DNA of 58,509 nt. Origin: CAYPHJ01 sp964410485. GTDB taxonomy: Bacteria > Desulfobacterota > Binatia > UBA9968. This document shows positions 32,244-40,542 of the stretch, piece after piece. The position numbers and the translations under genes are program-made. The notes under the pieces are model-generated. The model was given only the letters and a program-made list of their open reading frames with translations. It did not search any database and was not told the origin of the DNA. Position 1 is the first letter of the stretch, and each line of letters begins with the position of its first letter. The stretch lies in the NCBI GenBank assembly GCA_964410485.1, contig CAYPHJ010000015.1, positions 1 through 58,509 of the forward strand. Reading direction: 5' to 3'.

Positions 32244-32750
32244 ATGCAGTTACCGATGGCCAATTTGCTCGATCATGCTCGGCGTATGGCGGAGAGCGGC
32301 AAACGCGTCAGCGTTCTCTGGCAAGAGCCGGACTCGTTGGTCTTCGTCGCCCGCGGACGGGAATATCGCAGCGAGTTTCATATTAATCCGAGTGATGAGA
32401 CAATGTATATGATCAAAGGCGAGATGCGCCTTCACTACCGCACTCCCGACGGAAAGGAAAGTGTTGCCGTACTCCCCGAAGGTTCGCTCATCTACACTCC
32501 CGCGGGCACGCCCCACTCGCCGCGATTTCCACCGGATGCCTTCGCGCTAATCTCGGAGCGGCAAAGACGCCCAGGGGAAACCGATCGCTTCCAGTGGTAC
32601 TGCCTAAAATGCGATGGTTTGCTGCACGAAGAGGCCTCTGTCGTGCAGGACTACGCCGCAGACCCGGTCTCACAGGCCTACCAGCGCTTCTTTGGCAACG
32701 AAGAGTTCCGGACATGCAAGAGTTGCGGCGAGGTGATGCCAGCACGGTGA
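32244..32750 (+). CDS. 3-hydroxyanthranilate 3,4-dioxygenase-like enzyme
   Basis: A 168-residue cupin of the 3-HAO family. The iron ligands are in FHINPSDETMY (His and Glu) and PHSPRF (His), and substrate ligands match the family (the Arg of HSPR, the Glu of ISERQRRPG and an Arg in GREYRSEF). The C-terminal CLKC and CKSC form the second, rubredoxin-like iron site found in bacterial enzymes. The reaction opens the ring of 3-hydroxyanthranilate to 2-amino-3-carboxymuconate semialdehyde. Kynurenine genes are absent, but a UbiD decarboxylase is the next gene and an ACMSD-like amidohydrolase lies 5 kb away, which suggests an aromatic-acid catabolic role. Confidence 0.85.
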   Translation: MQLPMANLLDHARRMAESGKRVSVLWQEPDSLVFVARGREYRSEFHINPSDETMYMIKGEMRLHYRTPDGKESVAVLPEGSLIYTPAGTPHSPRFPPDAFALISERQRRPGETDRFQWYCLKCDGLLHEEASVVQDYAADPVSQAYQRFFGNEEFRTCKSCGEVMPAR

Positions 32751-32755
32751 GAAGT

Positions 32756-32868
32756 TTAACGTTCAATGGTTCAAAAGTTCAAGGTCCATCCTTCCCCTGT
32801 CGCCAGACAGAGGTTGGGCTTAGACGATTGGAACGATTGGAACGGTTGGAACGAATGAAACGCGCGGC
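32756..32868. repeat. TTCAA/GGAACG-word stutters (family D)
   Basis: GTTTAACGTTCAATGGTTC words (32756-32794) and GATTGGAACGATTGGAACGG words (32822-32868) fill the space between the dioxygenase and the convergent ubiD-type gene. Related strings are at 21736-21768, 30153-30200 and 42726-42748. Confidence 0.5.
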
Positions 32869-32875
32869 GTAGCCG

Positions 32876-34342
32876 CTATTTGAGCAGATAGCCAAATTTT
32901 TCGCGTGCCTTCTGGGCCACTTCCGGGCTTGGGGCGTTCACTCGAGGAAATCTGTCGCGCCACTCATACGGCCGTGTGGCGTCGATCACGGCGCGCGAGT
33001 TCGTGAGATCCTTGCCGTCGCGTTGTTCGGGTGTCAGCCGCGGATCCGCCGGTGAGGTGCGCATGCGACGCAAAATGTCCATCGAAGTTGCCGGATCCGA
33101 ACGCGTCACCATCGCCCACATAAGCTGCTCAAAATTGGACACGTCAACGTCGTCGTCGACCACGATGACGAACTTGCAAGCATAGACAGTCGAGCCGCAG
33201 CTCGCCGCAAGCACTCCTACCTGTTTGGCCTGTCCGGGGTAACGTTGTTTAATGGCGATGCCGTGCAGCATGCGCGATGCGCCGACCTCGTGACACCACA
33301 CCTGAGTCACATCGGGCACCCCCGCGGCCGCCAACTCCTGCTTGAGCATCGCCGAGCGCATCACCGCGCGGTATCGCGCCATTTCATCCGAGCCTCCGCC
33401 GAGCGGCGGAACGCCGAGAATGATCGGCTCGCTGCGGTGATATATGGTATGGATCTCGATCACCGGCTGCGGGCTTGCGCCACCGGCGTAGTAACCGGTC
33501 CACTCGCCAAACGGCCCCTCTTGCAGCCGGTGATCGGCTCTTATGAATCCTTCGAGCACAATCTCCGAGCGCGCCGGAAACGGCAAACCGGTGACTTTAC
33601 CGCGAACCAATTCTATGGGATGGCCCCGCATACCTCCGACAATATCAAATTCGGAAACCCCGTAGGGGTGCTCCGTACCCGCCATGAAAAAAAACATAGG
33701 ATCGGCGCCTACAACGAAAGCTATGGGCATGGGCTCGCCGCGGCTAAAGTATTTCTCTCGGTGCATATAGCCATGTTTACCCGGCACGATGAGCAAACCG
33801 ACGGTTTTGCGATCATGGATCATGGCGCGATAGCAGCCGACATTCACCCAGCGCTCGTCGGGATCCATGGTTACGGCAAAGCCACCCGTGCCGATATAAC
33901 GCCCACCATCGTGGATATGCCAAACGGGCGCGGGAAACTTTGTCACGTCCACGCCCTCACCTGTCAAAACGTTTTCAAAGATTGGGCCGTCATCGACGAT
34001 ACGCGGTGGGATGTGCCGTTGCTTCTTTTGGTAATGTTCGAAATAGGCGTCGCTCAACTCCTGCTTGGTCAAATGATCAGGAAAACCCAAGGTCATATTG
34101 CGGCGCTTGCCGCCGAAAACATTGATAAGTAGACGAAAGCCCTTGGGGCAGCCCGGCACCTCATCGAACACAACGGCGGGTCCATCGTCTGCGGGAACAA
34201 CCACATCCGCCGCAAGGCCGATCTCTTCCTGCCAGCTGGCTCCGCAAACCGTCGTCAACTCCCCCAATTTCTCAGCCTCGCGCATCCATTGGCGCAAGTC
34301 GTTGTAGCGCCATTGAGGTTGAATGTTGCTGCTGTCAAACAT
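32876..34342 (-). CDS. UbiD-family decarboxylase
   Basis: A 488-residue enzyme of standard UbiD length. WQEEIGLAADVV, GCYRAMIHDRKTVGLLI, MHREKYFSRGEPMPIAFVVG, EGPFGEWTGYY (with the catalytic Glu region) and KFVIVVDDDVDVSN match the family; the middle contains the prenylated-FMN and metal site (E/R in LEGFIRADHRLQEGPFGEWT, given as a region). UbiD enzymes reversibly decarboxylate aromatic and unsaturated acids with prenylated FMN. No UbiX prenyltransferase is in the window. An ABC importer's binding-protein gene lies 91 bases upstream on the same strand, so its substrate is probably imported by that system. Confidence 0.92.
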   Translation of the reverse strand: MFDSSNIQPQWRYNDLRQWMREAEKLGELTTVCGASWQEEIGLAADVVVPADDGPAVVFDEVPGCPKGFRLLINVFGGKRRNMTLGFPDHLTKQELSDAYFEHYQKKQRHIPPRIVDDGPIFENVLTGEGVDVTKFPAPVWHIHDGGRYIGTGGFAVTMDPDERWVNVGCYRAMIHDRKTVGLLIVPGKHGYMHREKYFSRGEPMPIAFVVGADPMFFFMAGTEHPYGVSEFDIVGGMRGHPIELVRGKVTGLPFPARSEIVLEGFIRADHRLQEGPFGEWTGYYAGGASPQPVIEIHTIYHRSEPIILGVPPLGGGSDEMARYRAVMRSAMLKQELAAAGVPDVTQVWCHEVGASRMLHGIAIKQRYPGQAKQVGVLAASCGSTVYACKFVIVVDDDVDVSNFEQLMWAMVTRSDPATSMDILRRMRTSPADPRLTPEQRDGKDLTNSRAVIDATRPYEWRDRFPRVNAPSPEVAQKAREKFGYLLK

Positions 34343-34391
34343 CTTCTTTCCTTTCGCGTCTTCTGCCTAACCTTACATTCGATAACGAACC

Positions 34392-34432
34392 GCGGGTTCC
34401 AACCCGAGACTCGAGACCCGAGACCCAAATTC
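34392..34432. repeat. CCCGAGAC-word repeat (family C)
   Basis: CCGCGGGTTCCAACCCGAGA then CTCGAGACCCGAGACCC words, the same family as 14494-14563 and 52610-52924. A degraded trace (TCGGGCTCGCGTCCCGGTCC) is at 35452-35471. It sits between the solute-binding protein and UbiD genes. Confidence 0.45.
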
Positions 34433-34433
34433 C

Positions 34434-35435
34434 CTATGGTGTAAACATCGCATCAATATGAGCCGCCGCCTCCTTGGGAAACATGCCCAGCTCCACACCT
34501 TGCTGCAAAAAAGACTTGGCGGCTTTAAGAGTCGAAGCCTCGGGCCACTTGAGATCCTGTGGCAAAAGATAAACCTTTGTCCGCTGCCAGGCCGGGGCAA
34601 GAACTTCGGGCTTTTCCAGGCCAAAGAACTGCTTGGCGTATTTCCGGAAATGCGCCTCGTCTTGTTGCACGCCGCGGTAGGCTTCCGTCCAGGCGCCGCG
34701 GAGTCCTGCAACCAACTGAGGATTGGCCTTCACCCATGGCTCCAAGCTCCCCAACCAAATGACCGGTAGAACCCTGGCATTGAAAAGCTTCAGAAGCTCG
34801 TCGCGAAAGCCCATAATCGCGCGATATCTGCCAGATGTGACAAGCCGCGACACATGCGCCTCCCAAAGAATTCCGCCCTCGACTTCGCGCCTTTCCAAGA
34901 CAGCCATGATACCGGGGCCACCGAGCTTTTTCAGCTGGAACTCTTTTTCAATGTTAACTCCCTTCCTCCTCATCATGAAATCGAACAGGTTGTAAAGTGT
35001 GGTGACTTCAGGAGTCAGTGCAACAGCTCTTCCTTTGAGATCGTCAATGTTTTTATGCGGCGAGTCCGTCGGTACCACGACGTGCATGTGCGGAGTCTGG
35101 TAGGGTTGAACTAGGCGGATGGGCACTCCGCTCACGTTGGCGCGCAAGCCGGCTTCAGGCGTCATCAATCCAACGGAAAGCGCCTGAACCCCTAAAAGGC
35201 GCAAAATTTCCGGAACTCCCGCCCAGCGCGGTTTCATTACAAACCCGTGTTTGCGATCCAGCCCCTTGTCGAGAATGTACTGCCCCCCGAGACCGAAAAG
35301 ACCATCCTGCGGTAGCCCGACCTCAACCGCAGGTAGCGCTTTGGTCTGCGCATTCGCCGGCGCACCGGAAAAGCCAAATAAAAGGATAACGGCCGCCAGT
35401 CTCGCCATTAACACCAATTTTTGTTTCATGATCAC
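34434..35435 (-). CDS. ABC substrate-binding protein, SsuA/THI5-like
   Basis: A 333-residue periplasmic protein with a signal peptide (LVLMARLAAVILLFGFSGAPANA, cut near residue 29). It has VEVGLPQDGLFGLGGQYI and RLVQPYQTPHMHVVVP, and the LKGRAVALTPEVTTLYNLFDFMM loop of NMT1/THI5-like binding proteins. These bind sulfonates, pyrimidine precursors or aromatic acids. It lies 295 bases downstream of the ABC ATPase gene and 91 bases upstream of UbiD, which suggests it delivers an aromatic or carboxylic acid for decarboxylation. Confidence 0.82.
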   Translation of the reverse strand: MIMKQKLVLMARLAAVILLFGFSGAPANAQTKALPAVEVGLPQDGLFGLGGQYILDKGLDRKHGFVMKPRWAGVPEILRLLGVQALSVGLMTPEAGLRANVSGVPIRLVQPYQTPHMHVVVPTDSPHKNIDDLKGRAVALTPEVTTLYNLFDFMMRRKGVNIEKEFQLKKLGGPGIMAVLERREVEGGILWEAHVSRLVTSGRYRAIMGFRDELLKLFNARVLPVIWLGSLEPWVKANPQLVAGLRGAWTEAYRGVQQDEAHFRKYAKQFFGLEKPEVLAPAWQRTKVYLLPQDLKWPEASTLKAAKSFLQQGVELGMFPKEAAAHIDAMFTP

Positions 35436-35730
35436 ACCTCAGATCCGGTCTCGGGCTCGCGTCCCGGTCCCGCATTATGGGTCGCTTCGTATAACAAGCA
35501 GTTCAAATCACGTACACATTAGACATCGAGGAGAGCCCTGGAAAGCGCGGGCACAGGAGCACGCAGGTCGCGTTCTGGCCCCGAGCACCCGGGCAACCCA
35601 CCATTGGGGGAAAACGGGTGGCGGCCTACGAGGCACAGATTCATGGACCGCGCTCGGAAGCGCTTGACCTCGATGGGTTTCTGGTCACAACTAACGACTG
35701 CGACCTCGGGCTCGCTTCGGACACCTTTCT
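35436..35730. other. Intergenic inside the ABC operon
   Basis: 295 bases between the ATPase and the binding-protein genes of one importer. No supported gene is present; a 71-codon minus-strand ORF (35519-35734) shows no resemblance or good start. The gap is long for an operon, so the binding-protein gene may have its own promoter here. Confidence 0.4.
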
Positions 35731-36513
35731 TCATGACAGAGCGTAGTCTCCATCCATGAGTTGTAACACGGACCGAAGAAGCTCTTTTTTGAAGCCGATG
35801 AACTCGAGATCATCCACATCTCTTTGCCCCGGTGGCAATGGGTTTTCAAAAATGTCAACGATGCGAGCCGGGCGTGCGCGCAAAATGACGATCCTATCGC
35901 CCATGTAAGCCGCCTCTTCGACATCGTGCGTTACCAGGATGGTGGTCTGCTTCAAGCGGGCGCAGATCTGCAAGGCTTCTTCCCTCAAGCGGCGCGCCGT
36001 GAGCTGGTCCAGTTTACTGAACGGCTCGTCCATTAGCAGAACCTCCGGCTCGATCACCAACCCGCGGGCCAAACCCACACGCTGGCGCATGCCACCGGAA
36101 AGATAAAGTGGATATTGCTGGCGAAACTCGCTCAGCCCGACAATGCCGAGATACTTTTCCAAGCGCTCCGGCCACTCGGACCGCGGTATACCCATTCCCT
36201 TGAGGGCGAACGTGAGGTTATCCTCGACTCGCTTCCAGTTTAGCAAGCGCGGATCTTGAAAAACATAACCGAGCCTGGGCGGCCGTGTTTCAGCCGAGCG
36301 GTGGTTGGAAACCACCTCCACGCGACCATCATCCAAACTCTCGAGGCCGCAAACGATGTTCAGCAAGGTTGATTTGCCGCAGCCCGACGGCCCCAAAAGG
36401 CAGGTGATGCCAAATTCCCTGCTGTCGAAAGTGACCCGATCGAGAACCAGCATGTCATTACCGTCTTCCCGCGGGAAATACTTGACGGCATTTTCTACCC
36501 GGATGTAGGCCAT
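35731..36513 (-). CDS. ABC transporter ATPase (SsuB/TauB-like)
   Basis: Started at ATG 36513, which shares one base with the permease stop (TGATG); the longer frame is shadow. The 260-residue protein has Walker A GPSGCGKS (residues about 40-47), a Q-loop in YVFQDPRLLNW, the ABC signature LSGGMRQRVGLAR, Walker B EVLLMDEPFSKLD and the H-loop VTHDVEEAAYMGD. SsuB/TauB ATPases power import of sulfonates, taurine or nitrate-like anions; paired with a THI5-like binding protein it may serve an aromatic acid here. Confidence 0.93.
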   Translation of the reverse strand: MAYIRVENAVKYFPREDGNDMLVLDRVTFDSREFGITCLLGPSGCGKSTLLNIVCGLESLDDGRVEVVSNHRSAETRPPRLGYVFQDPRLLNWKRVEDNLTFALKGMGIPRSEWPERLEKYLGIVGLSEFRQQYPLYLSGGMRQRVGLARGLVIEPEVLLMDEPFSKLDQLTARRLREEALQICARLKQTTILVTHDVEEAAYMGDRIVILRARPARIVDIFENPLPPGQRDVDDLEFIGFKKELLRSVLQLMDGDYALS

Positions 36514-37421
36514 CACCGCCTCCACGCTTCGACGCGCGGGCGCCAGCGCGTCAGGCGACTCTCCAGGTAGCCGATGATGCCGAACTCGATGACAATCATG
36601 ACGACGAGGAAGGTGATTGCCCAAGCAAGCACCGCTTTCATGGAAAAGATGTTGAAACCGCGCACGACCTGATAGCCGACTCCGTTGCTGAAACCAAACA
36701 TTTCGACCACGACGACCACTTTCCACGCTAGTCCCAAGCCGTAGCGGATGGCCGCTAGAATGTGTGAGGTCAGTTGCGGCACGATCACGTCCATAATTTT
36801 CGACCAGGCGCTGGCGCGAAACGCAGTGCTCATATCGATCAGATCTTTGTCGATCGCCTTGGCGCCTTGCCAGAGGCTGATGGACAGCATGGGGAGAATC
36901 GTGACAGCTACCGCAACATAAGCGCTGACCTCAGACAAGCCGAAAAACATGATCGCCAGCACCGCCCATACAAGCCCCGGCATCGTCAATCCCAGGATCA
37001 CCGGCGGCTCGAAAAAATTCTCCAGCGACCTCACCGTGCCCATGACAATGCCCAGCGGGATGCTGATCAGCATGGCAATGCCGAAGCCGATCGCAACCCG
37101 CCGGAGAGTCGCCCCCATCTCCGCGAGAAAGCTACCCGAAGTGATAATGAATCCAACCTCGTAAAACGTTTCCAGCGGATGCGGTATTAAGGCAGGTGGA
37201 AAAAAGAAGGTCATGATCCACCAGACCAAAATCATTGCGACAATGGAGCTGACTCTCAAGGCCAGCGATTTCGTCCGCTGCCATTCGAGACCAGCACTGG
37301 GTCTGGCACCAGCGGCGATCTCCTGGTCCCCTACTGACCGCTCCTGGGTGGAAACGGCTAATGTCGCATCTTTCTTGGCCATGCCTGTGCCCATGCTATT
37401 TCGCGCGCTTTTCTCTGTCAA
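36513..37421 (-). CDS. ABC transporter permease (SsuC/TauC-like)
   Basis: A 302-residue inner-membrane permease with about six helices from residue 55 on. It has LETFYEVGFIITSG, TLRRVAIGFGIAM, and the EAA-type loop reads MSTAFRASAWSKIMDVIVPQLTSHILAAIR (as a region), where the usual EAA..LGAS is altered to STAFRASAW. The EAA loop docks on the ATPase encoded next. The long, charged N-terminus (residues 1-50) is soluble and Ala-rich. The ATG could be at Met1 or Met14. Confidence 0.88.
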   Translation of the reverse strand: MTEKSARNSMGTGMAKKDATLAVSTQERSVGDQEIAAGARPSAGLEWQRTKSLALRVSSIVAMILVWWIMTFFFPPALIPHPLETFYEVGFIITSGSFLAEMGATLRRVAIGFGIAMLISIPLGIVMGTVRSLENFFEPPVILGLTMPGLVWAVLAIMFFGLSEVSAYVAVAVTILPMLSISLWQGAKAIDKDLIDMSTAFRASAWSKIMDVIVPQLTSHILAAIRYGLGLAWKVVVVVEMFGFSNGVGYQVVRGFNIFSMKAVLAWAITFLVVMIVIEFGIIGYLESRLTRWRPRVEAWRR

Positions 37422-37632
37422 CGATCGACAAACAGCGTACGGGCATCGAGAGTGTGTGGCGTATCGGAATTATTGAACCAACGAATTTGCTGTAGCCATA
37501 GCGTTGACATGCCGGCGCTTCCTCGAATACTCTTTAGTTGTAGGACGAGCAGCCGGCGCCGGCTTATTTGCTTTTCACCGCTTGCCGCCGAGCTCGCCCG
37601 CCAATCCGCCATGATTCCGGAGTAACCAATAT

Positions 37633-38700
37633 ATGATAGTCGATGCTGACGCGCACGTCGTTGAGACAACACGCACGTGGGATTACCTCGAAGAATCGGA
37701 CAAAAAATACCGTCCTCAGCTTTTCCAATCGGCCGACAATCCCAACACCCAATACTGGTTTCTGGACGGTAAAGCCATTGGATTTCGTAACCCGACTCTG
37801 AGCGAGCAAGAACTGGTGGCACTCTCCAAGCAAACCGGACGAACACTGCAAACCGCACCTGAGGCTCGCGAGCTGCGGGACGTGGAAATTCGGTTACAGC
37901 ACATGGATCAGTTGGGTATCGACGTGCAAATTCTTTTCAATACCATGTGGATTGCTCGCGTGGCAGACAAGCCTGAAATTGAGATTGCACTGTGCTCTGC
38001 TTGGAACCGCTGGATGGCCGATGTTTGGAAGCAGGGGAAGAACCGGCTTCGCTGGTCATGTGTTGTCCCGGCGATGACGATCAACGAATGCCTACGACAA
38101 ATTCGGTTTGCTCGTGAAAATGGCGCGGTGGCCGTTAGCCTCCGGCCGTTTGAAAATGAAAAGCATCTTGTGGAGCCCTACTTCTATCCCATTTACGAAG
38201 AAGCCAGCCGCCTCGATATGGCCATCGCCGTTCACATTGCCAATGGCAGTCCTCAGCTCATGGAGCAGTTCAAGCCGCGCTACGACAGAATGGGCGGTTT
38301 CGCGCAATTTAGAATGCCGACGGTTATAACTTGTCTCTCACTCATGATGAGCGATGTTCCGATGCGCTTCCCAGCACTTCGCTGGGGCTTCGTGGAAGCA
38401 TCCGCCCAATGGGTCCCGTGGGTCGTGAACGAAGCTGTCCGTCGCTCCGGAACCAAGGGATTTTCCAACAGTCCATGTAAGCAATTCAACATCTACATCA
38501 CCGCCCAGACGGATGACGATTTTCCCTACGTGCTCAAGTACGCCGGGGAGGACAATATCGTCATCGGCACGGACTATGGACACACGGACGCATCGAGCGA
38601 GGTCGATGCCATCGCCGTTTTCAGGCGAAACGAAATCATCAGCGAAGCTGTTAAAAAGAAAATTCTTGATGACAATCCGCGCAGGCTGTACGGGCTGTAG
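37633..38700 (+). CDS. Amidohydrolase-2 (ACMSD-like) protein
   Basis: A 355-residue TIM-barrel enzyme: MIVDADAHVVETTRTWDYLEE at the front (His kept, the second metal His of HxH replaced by Val), MDQLGIDVQILFNTM, CSAWNRWMADV, MAIAVHIANG, FVEASAQWVPWVV, IVIGTDYGHTD and DDNPRRLYGL at the end. These fit the amidohydrolase-2 group, which includes 2-amino-3-carboxymuconate semialdehyde decarboxylase. It is divergent from the ABC importer and 5 kb from the 3-HAO-like dioxygenase whose product ACMSD uses. The substrate is still a guess. Confidence 0.85.
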   Translation: MIVDADAHVVETTRTWDYLEESDKKYRPQLFQSADNPNTQYWFLDGKAIGFRNPTLSEQELVALSKQTGRTLQTAPEARELRDVEIRLQHMDQLGIDVQILFNTMWIARVADKPEIEIALCSAWNRWMADVWKQGKNRLRWSCVVPAMTINECLRQIRFARENGAVAVSLRPFENEKHLVEPYFYPIYEEASRLDMAIAVHIANGSPQLMEQFKPRYDRMGGFAQFRMPTVITCLSLMMSDVPMRFPALRWGFVEASAQWVPWVVNEAVRRSGTKGFSNSPCKQFNIYITAQTDDDFPYVLKYAGEDNIVIGTDYGHTDASSEVDAIAVFRRNEIISEAVKKKILDDNPRRLYGL

Positions 38701-38719
38701 GTCCCTGAAGCAGCGCAAG

Positions 38720-38862
38720 CTCGAAATTCGAATTCCGAAACTCGAAACAAGATTCAAATTTTCAAAAAGCACAAATTCGAAACGGACCGTTTCGGATTTG
38801 AATACTTGGGTCTTACGGCCGTGAGTTTGTTTCGGATTTCGGGATTCGGATTTCGAATTTGA
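38720..38862. repeat. TTCGAATTTCGAAAC-word hairpin (family B)
   Basis: CTCGAAATTCGAATTCCGAA on the left is inverted as TTCGGATTCGGATTTCGAAT-like words on the right, with ACAAATTCGAAACGG in between. The unit lies between the amidohydrolase and a binding-protein-like gene. Related units are at 18786-18912 and 45051-45187. Confidence 0.5.
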
Positions 38863-38939
38863 TTGTGCGATGTGAGTGTTTGAATGAAAACCAAAGTAGG
38901 AGGCGGGTCGTCTGACACCTTTGGATTGCCCGGAATGTT

Positions 38940-39863
38940 ATGGCTGAAGATGTAATGAGGATAGGATTATTTAATAAAGATGCGGCGATTCTCGCCGCGC
39001 AGGACAAAGGCTTTCTCGCCGTGGAGAACATCCGCGTCGAGATCAACACGGTTACTGACTCTCCCACCCTTCTGCGCAATCTCATCAGCGGCGGGTACGA
39101 TCTGATCCTCAATAATGCCGATAACGTCATTGCATGGGCGGAGGGCCAGGGCGTCGACCCGCAAAAAAACGATTTCATCATTTTTATGGGCGGCAGCCAG
39201 GGAGTAAGGCAACGGCTGGTCGTGCTTCCGACCATAACGGACTACAGCGATCTGAAGGGCAAAGTCCTCGCCGTCGATGCCCCCACGACGGGCTTTGCCA
39301 TTATCATGATTGCTATTCTCAAAAAACAGGGGTTGGAGCTCAACCGAGACTACAGTTTGAAGTCGTTCGGCAACACGACAAAAAGAGCCGAGGCAATGAG
39401 TCGAGGGGAAGCCGCCGCAGCCATGATGGGAATGTCGGACGACGAGGTCCACAAGATTGGTTTCAAGATTTTGGCCCGCGCTGAAGATCACGTCACGCAT
39501 TATGCCCGCGGTCTCGGTGCGACCCGGCGGCAATGGGCCAATGCCAATGAGGATCTCCTGGTGCGCTTTATTCGGGCGATGATTCGCGCGACTGACTGGG
39601 TAATGGACGGCAAAAACAAAAAGCAAGTGATCGAGCTGTTATTGCCGGAGTACAGGAATTCGCAAGCCAGGGCGGAGGAAGCCTACGAGGAGACGATCAG
39701 TGGCAGGTTTGGTCTCACGCCACGGGGCTGCATCGATTATGACGGCATTCGTACGATTATCGAGCTGCGCGAGACCGCGGGGTTGATGAAGCCGCCGGTG
39801 CCCAGGCCGGAAAAATATGTCGATGAGCGTTTCTATAAAAAAGCGCTTGCGACACTGGAATAG
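38940..39863 (+). CDS. THI5/NMT1-like protein without signal peptide
   Basis: A 307-residue protein that begins MAEDVMRIGLFNKDAAILAA, with an in-frame stop 24 bases upstream, so no signal peptide exists. NTVTDSPTLLRNLISGGYDLILNNADN, DYSDLKGKVLAVDAPTTGFA and the closing domain match NMT1/THI5-like binding proteins (fold type II). As it cannot be exported by Sec it may be a cytoplasmic ligand-binding protein or enzyme in the manner of yeast Thi5, or a binding protein that lost its leader. It lies between an amidohydrolase and a VOC protein. Confidence 0.72.
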   Translation: MAEDVMRIGLFNKDAAILAAQDKGFLAVENIRVEINTVTDSPTLLRNLISGGYDLILNNADNVIAWAEGQGVDPQKNDFIIFMGGSQGVRQRLVVLPTITDYSDLKGKVLAVDAPTTGFAIIMIAILKKQGLELNRDYSLKSFGNTTKRAEAMSRGEAAAAMMGMSDDEVHKIGFKILARAEDHVTHYARGLGATRRQWANANEDLLVRFIRAMIRATDWVMDGKNKKQVIELLLPEYRNSQARAEEAYEETISGRFGLTPRGCIDYDGIRTIIELRETAGLMKPPVPRPEKYVDERFYKKALATLE

Positions 39864-39892
39864 TTTTTTTTCGCAATGGGAGTCCAAAAGCA

Positions 39893-39962
39893 ATGGAGTA
39901 CTGGAGTGGTGGAGCAATGGGTAGAAAACAATACTTTAATGCTCCAACGCCCCACTACTCCG
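39893..39962. repeat. TGGAGTA-word hairpin (family A)
   Basis: ATGGAGTACTGGAGTGGTGG on the left, GCCCCACTACTCC on the right; the arms are complementary with an AT-rich loop. It lies 28 bases upstream of the VOC gene start. Confidence 0.5.
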
Positions 39963-39989
39963 ATCTATTACAACATAAGGGAGTCATTC

Positions 39990-40379
39990 ATGGCTAGGAT
40001 TAAGCACATTGCCATCAGAACACGCGACGTGGAAACAACCGCATCTTTCTACAAGGAAGCCTTTGGCCTGAAGCAGGTCGGGGTCGGGCAGAACGGAATC
40101 TACCTGTCGGACGGCCATTTGAACATTGCGATTTTGAAGTTTCAACCTGGGGAAAATGGCGAGCCGCTAAGGCTCGGCGTCGATCATGTCGGCTTTCACG
40201 TGGAGGACATCGAGAACACTCTGGCGACAGTCAACAACCTCGGCGGGAAAGCGACCGAGAGAACCGAAGTCCATCCCACTGATCCATCACGCCCGCAGTC
40301 TTACTACGAGGTCAAATGTTTCGGCCCGGACGGACAGGTCATCGACGTTTCAACCGTGGGTTGGGTAGGAAGCGACTAG
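39990..40379 (+). CDS. VOC (glyoxalase-fold) family protein
   Basis: ATG 39990 follows AAGGGAG (39977-39983). The 129-residue protein is one VOC module pair: RIKHIAIRTRDVETTASFYKEAF (beta-alpha with a metal His), YLSDGHLNIAILKFQP (Glu/His region), LGVDHVGFHVEDIENTLATV (second His) and YYEVKCFGPDGQVIDVS (closing Glu strand). This fits a metal-dependent glyoxalase, ring-cleavage dioxygenase or epimerase monomer. The dioxygenase option fits the region, but the fold cannot distinguish them. Confidence 0.85.
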   Translation: MARIKHIAIRTRDVETTASFYKEAFGLKQVGVGQNGIYLSDGHLNIAILKFQPGENGEPLRLGVDHVGFHVEDIENTLATVNNLGGKATERTEVHPTDPSRPQSYYEVKCFGPDGQVIDVSTVGWVGSD

Positions 40380-40385
40380 CGAGAT

Positions 40386-40517
40386 ACGGAGTATTGGAGT
40401 AGTGGAGTAATGGAGTATTGGGCTTTAGGAGACAAAAGACAAGAATTATTCAGGAAGCCGGAAGACACGAGATTCCGAAAAATCCAACACTCCACTACTC
40501 CAACACTCCATCACTCC
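40386..40517. repeat. TGGAGTA-word hairpin (family A)
   Basis: GGAGTATTGGAGTAGTGGAG (left arm, 40388-40407) is mirrored by CTCCACTACTCCAACACTCC (right arm, near 40490-40509). The arms could pair over about 80 bases of loop. It fills the gap between the VOC and hydrolase genes. Confidence 0.55.
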
Positions 40518-40542
40518 CGAATTTTGTTCATGGAGGTGAACC

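Noticed and set aside
33245..34132. 295-codon plus-strand ORF
   Set aside because: It lies entirely opposite the well-supported UbiD gene and has no family resemblance; it is an antisense shadow.
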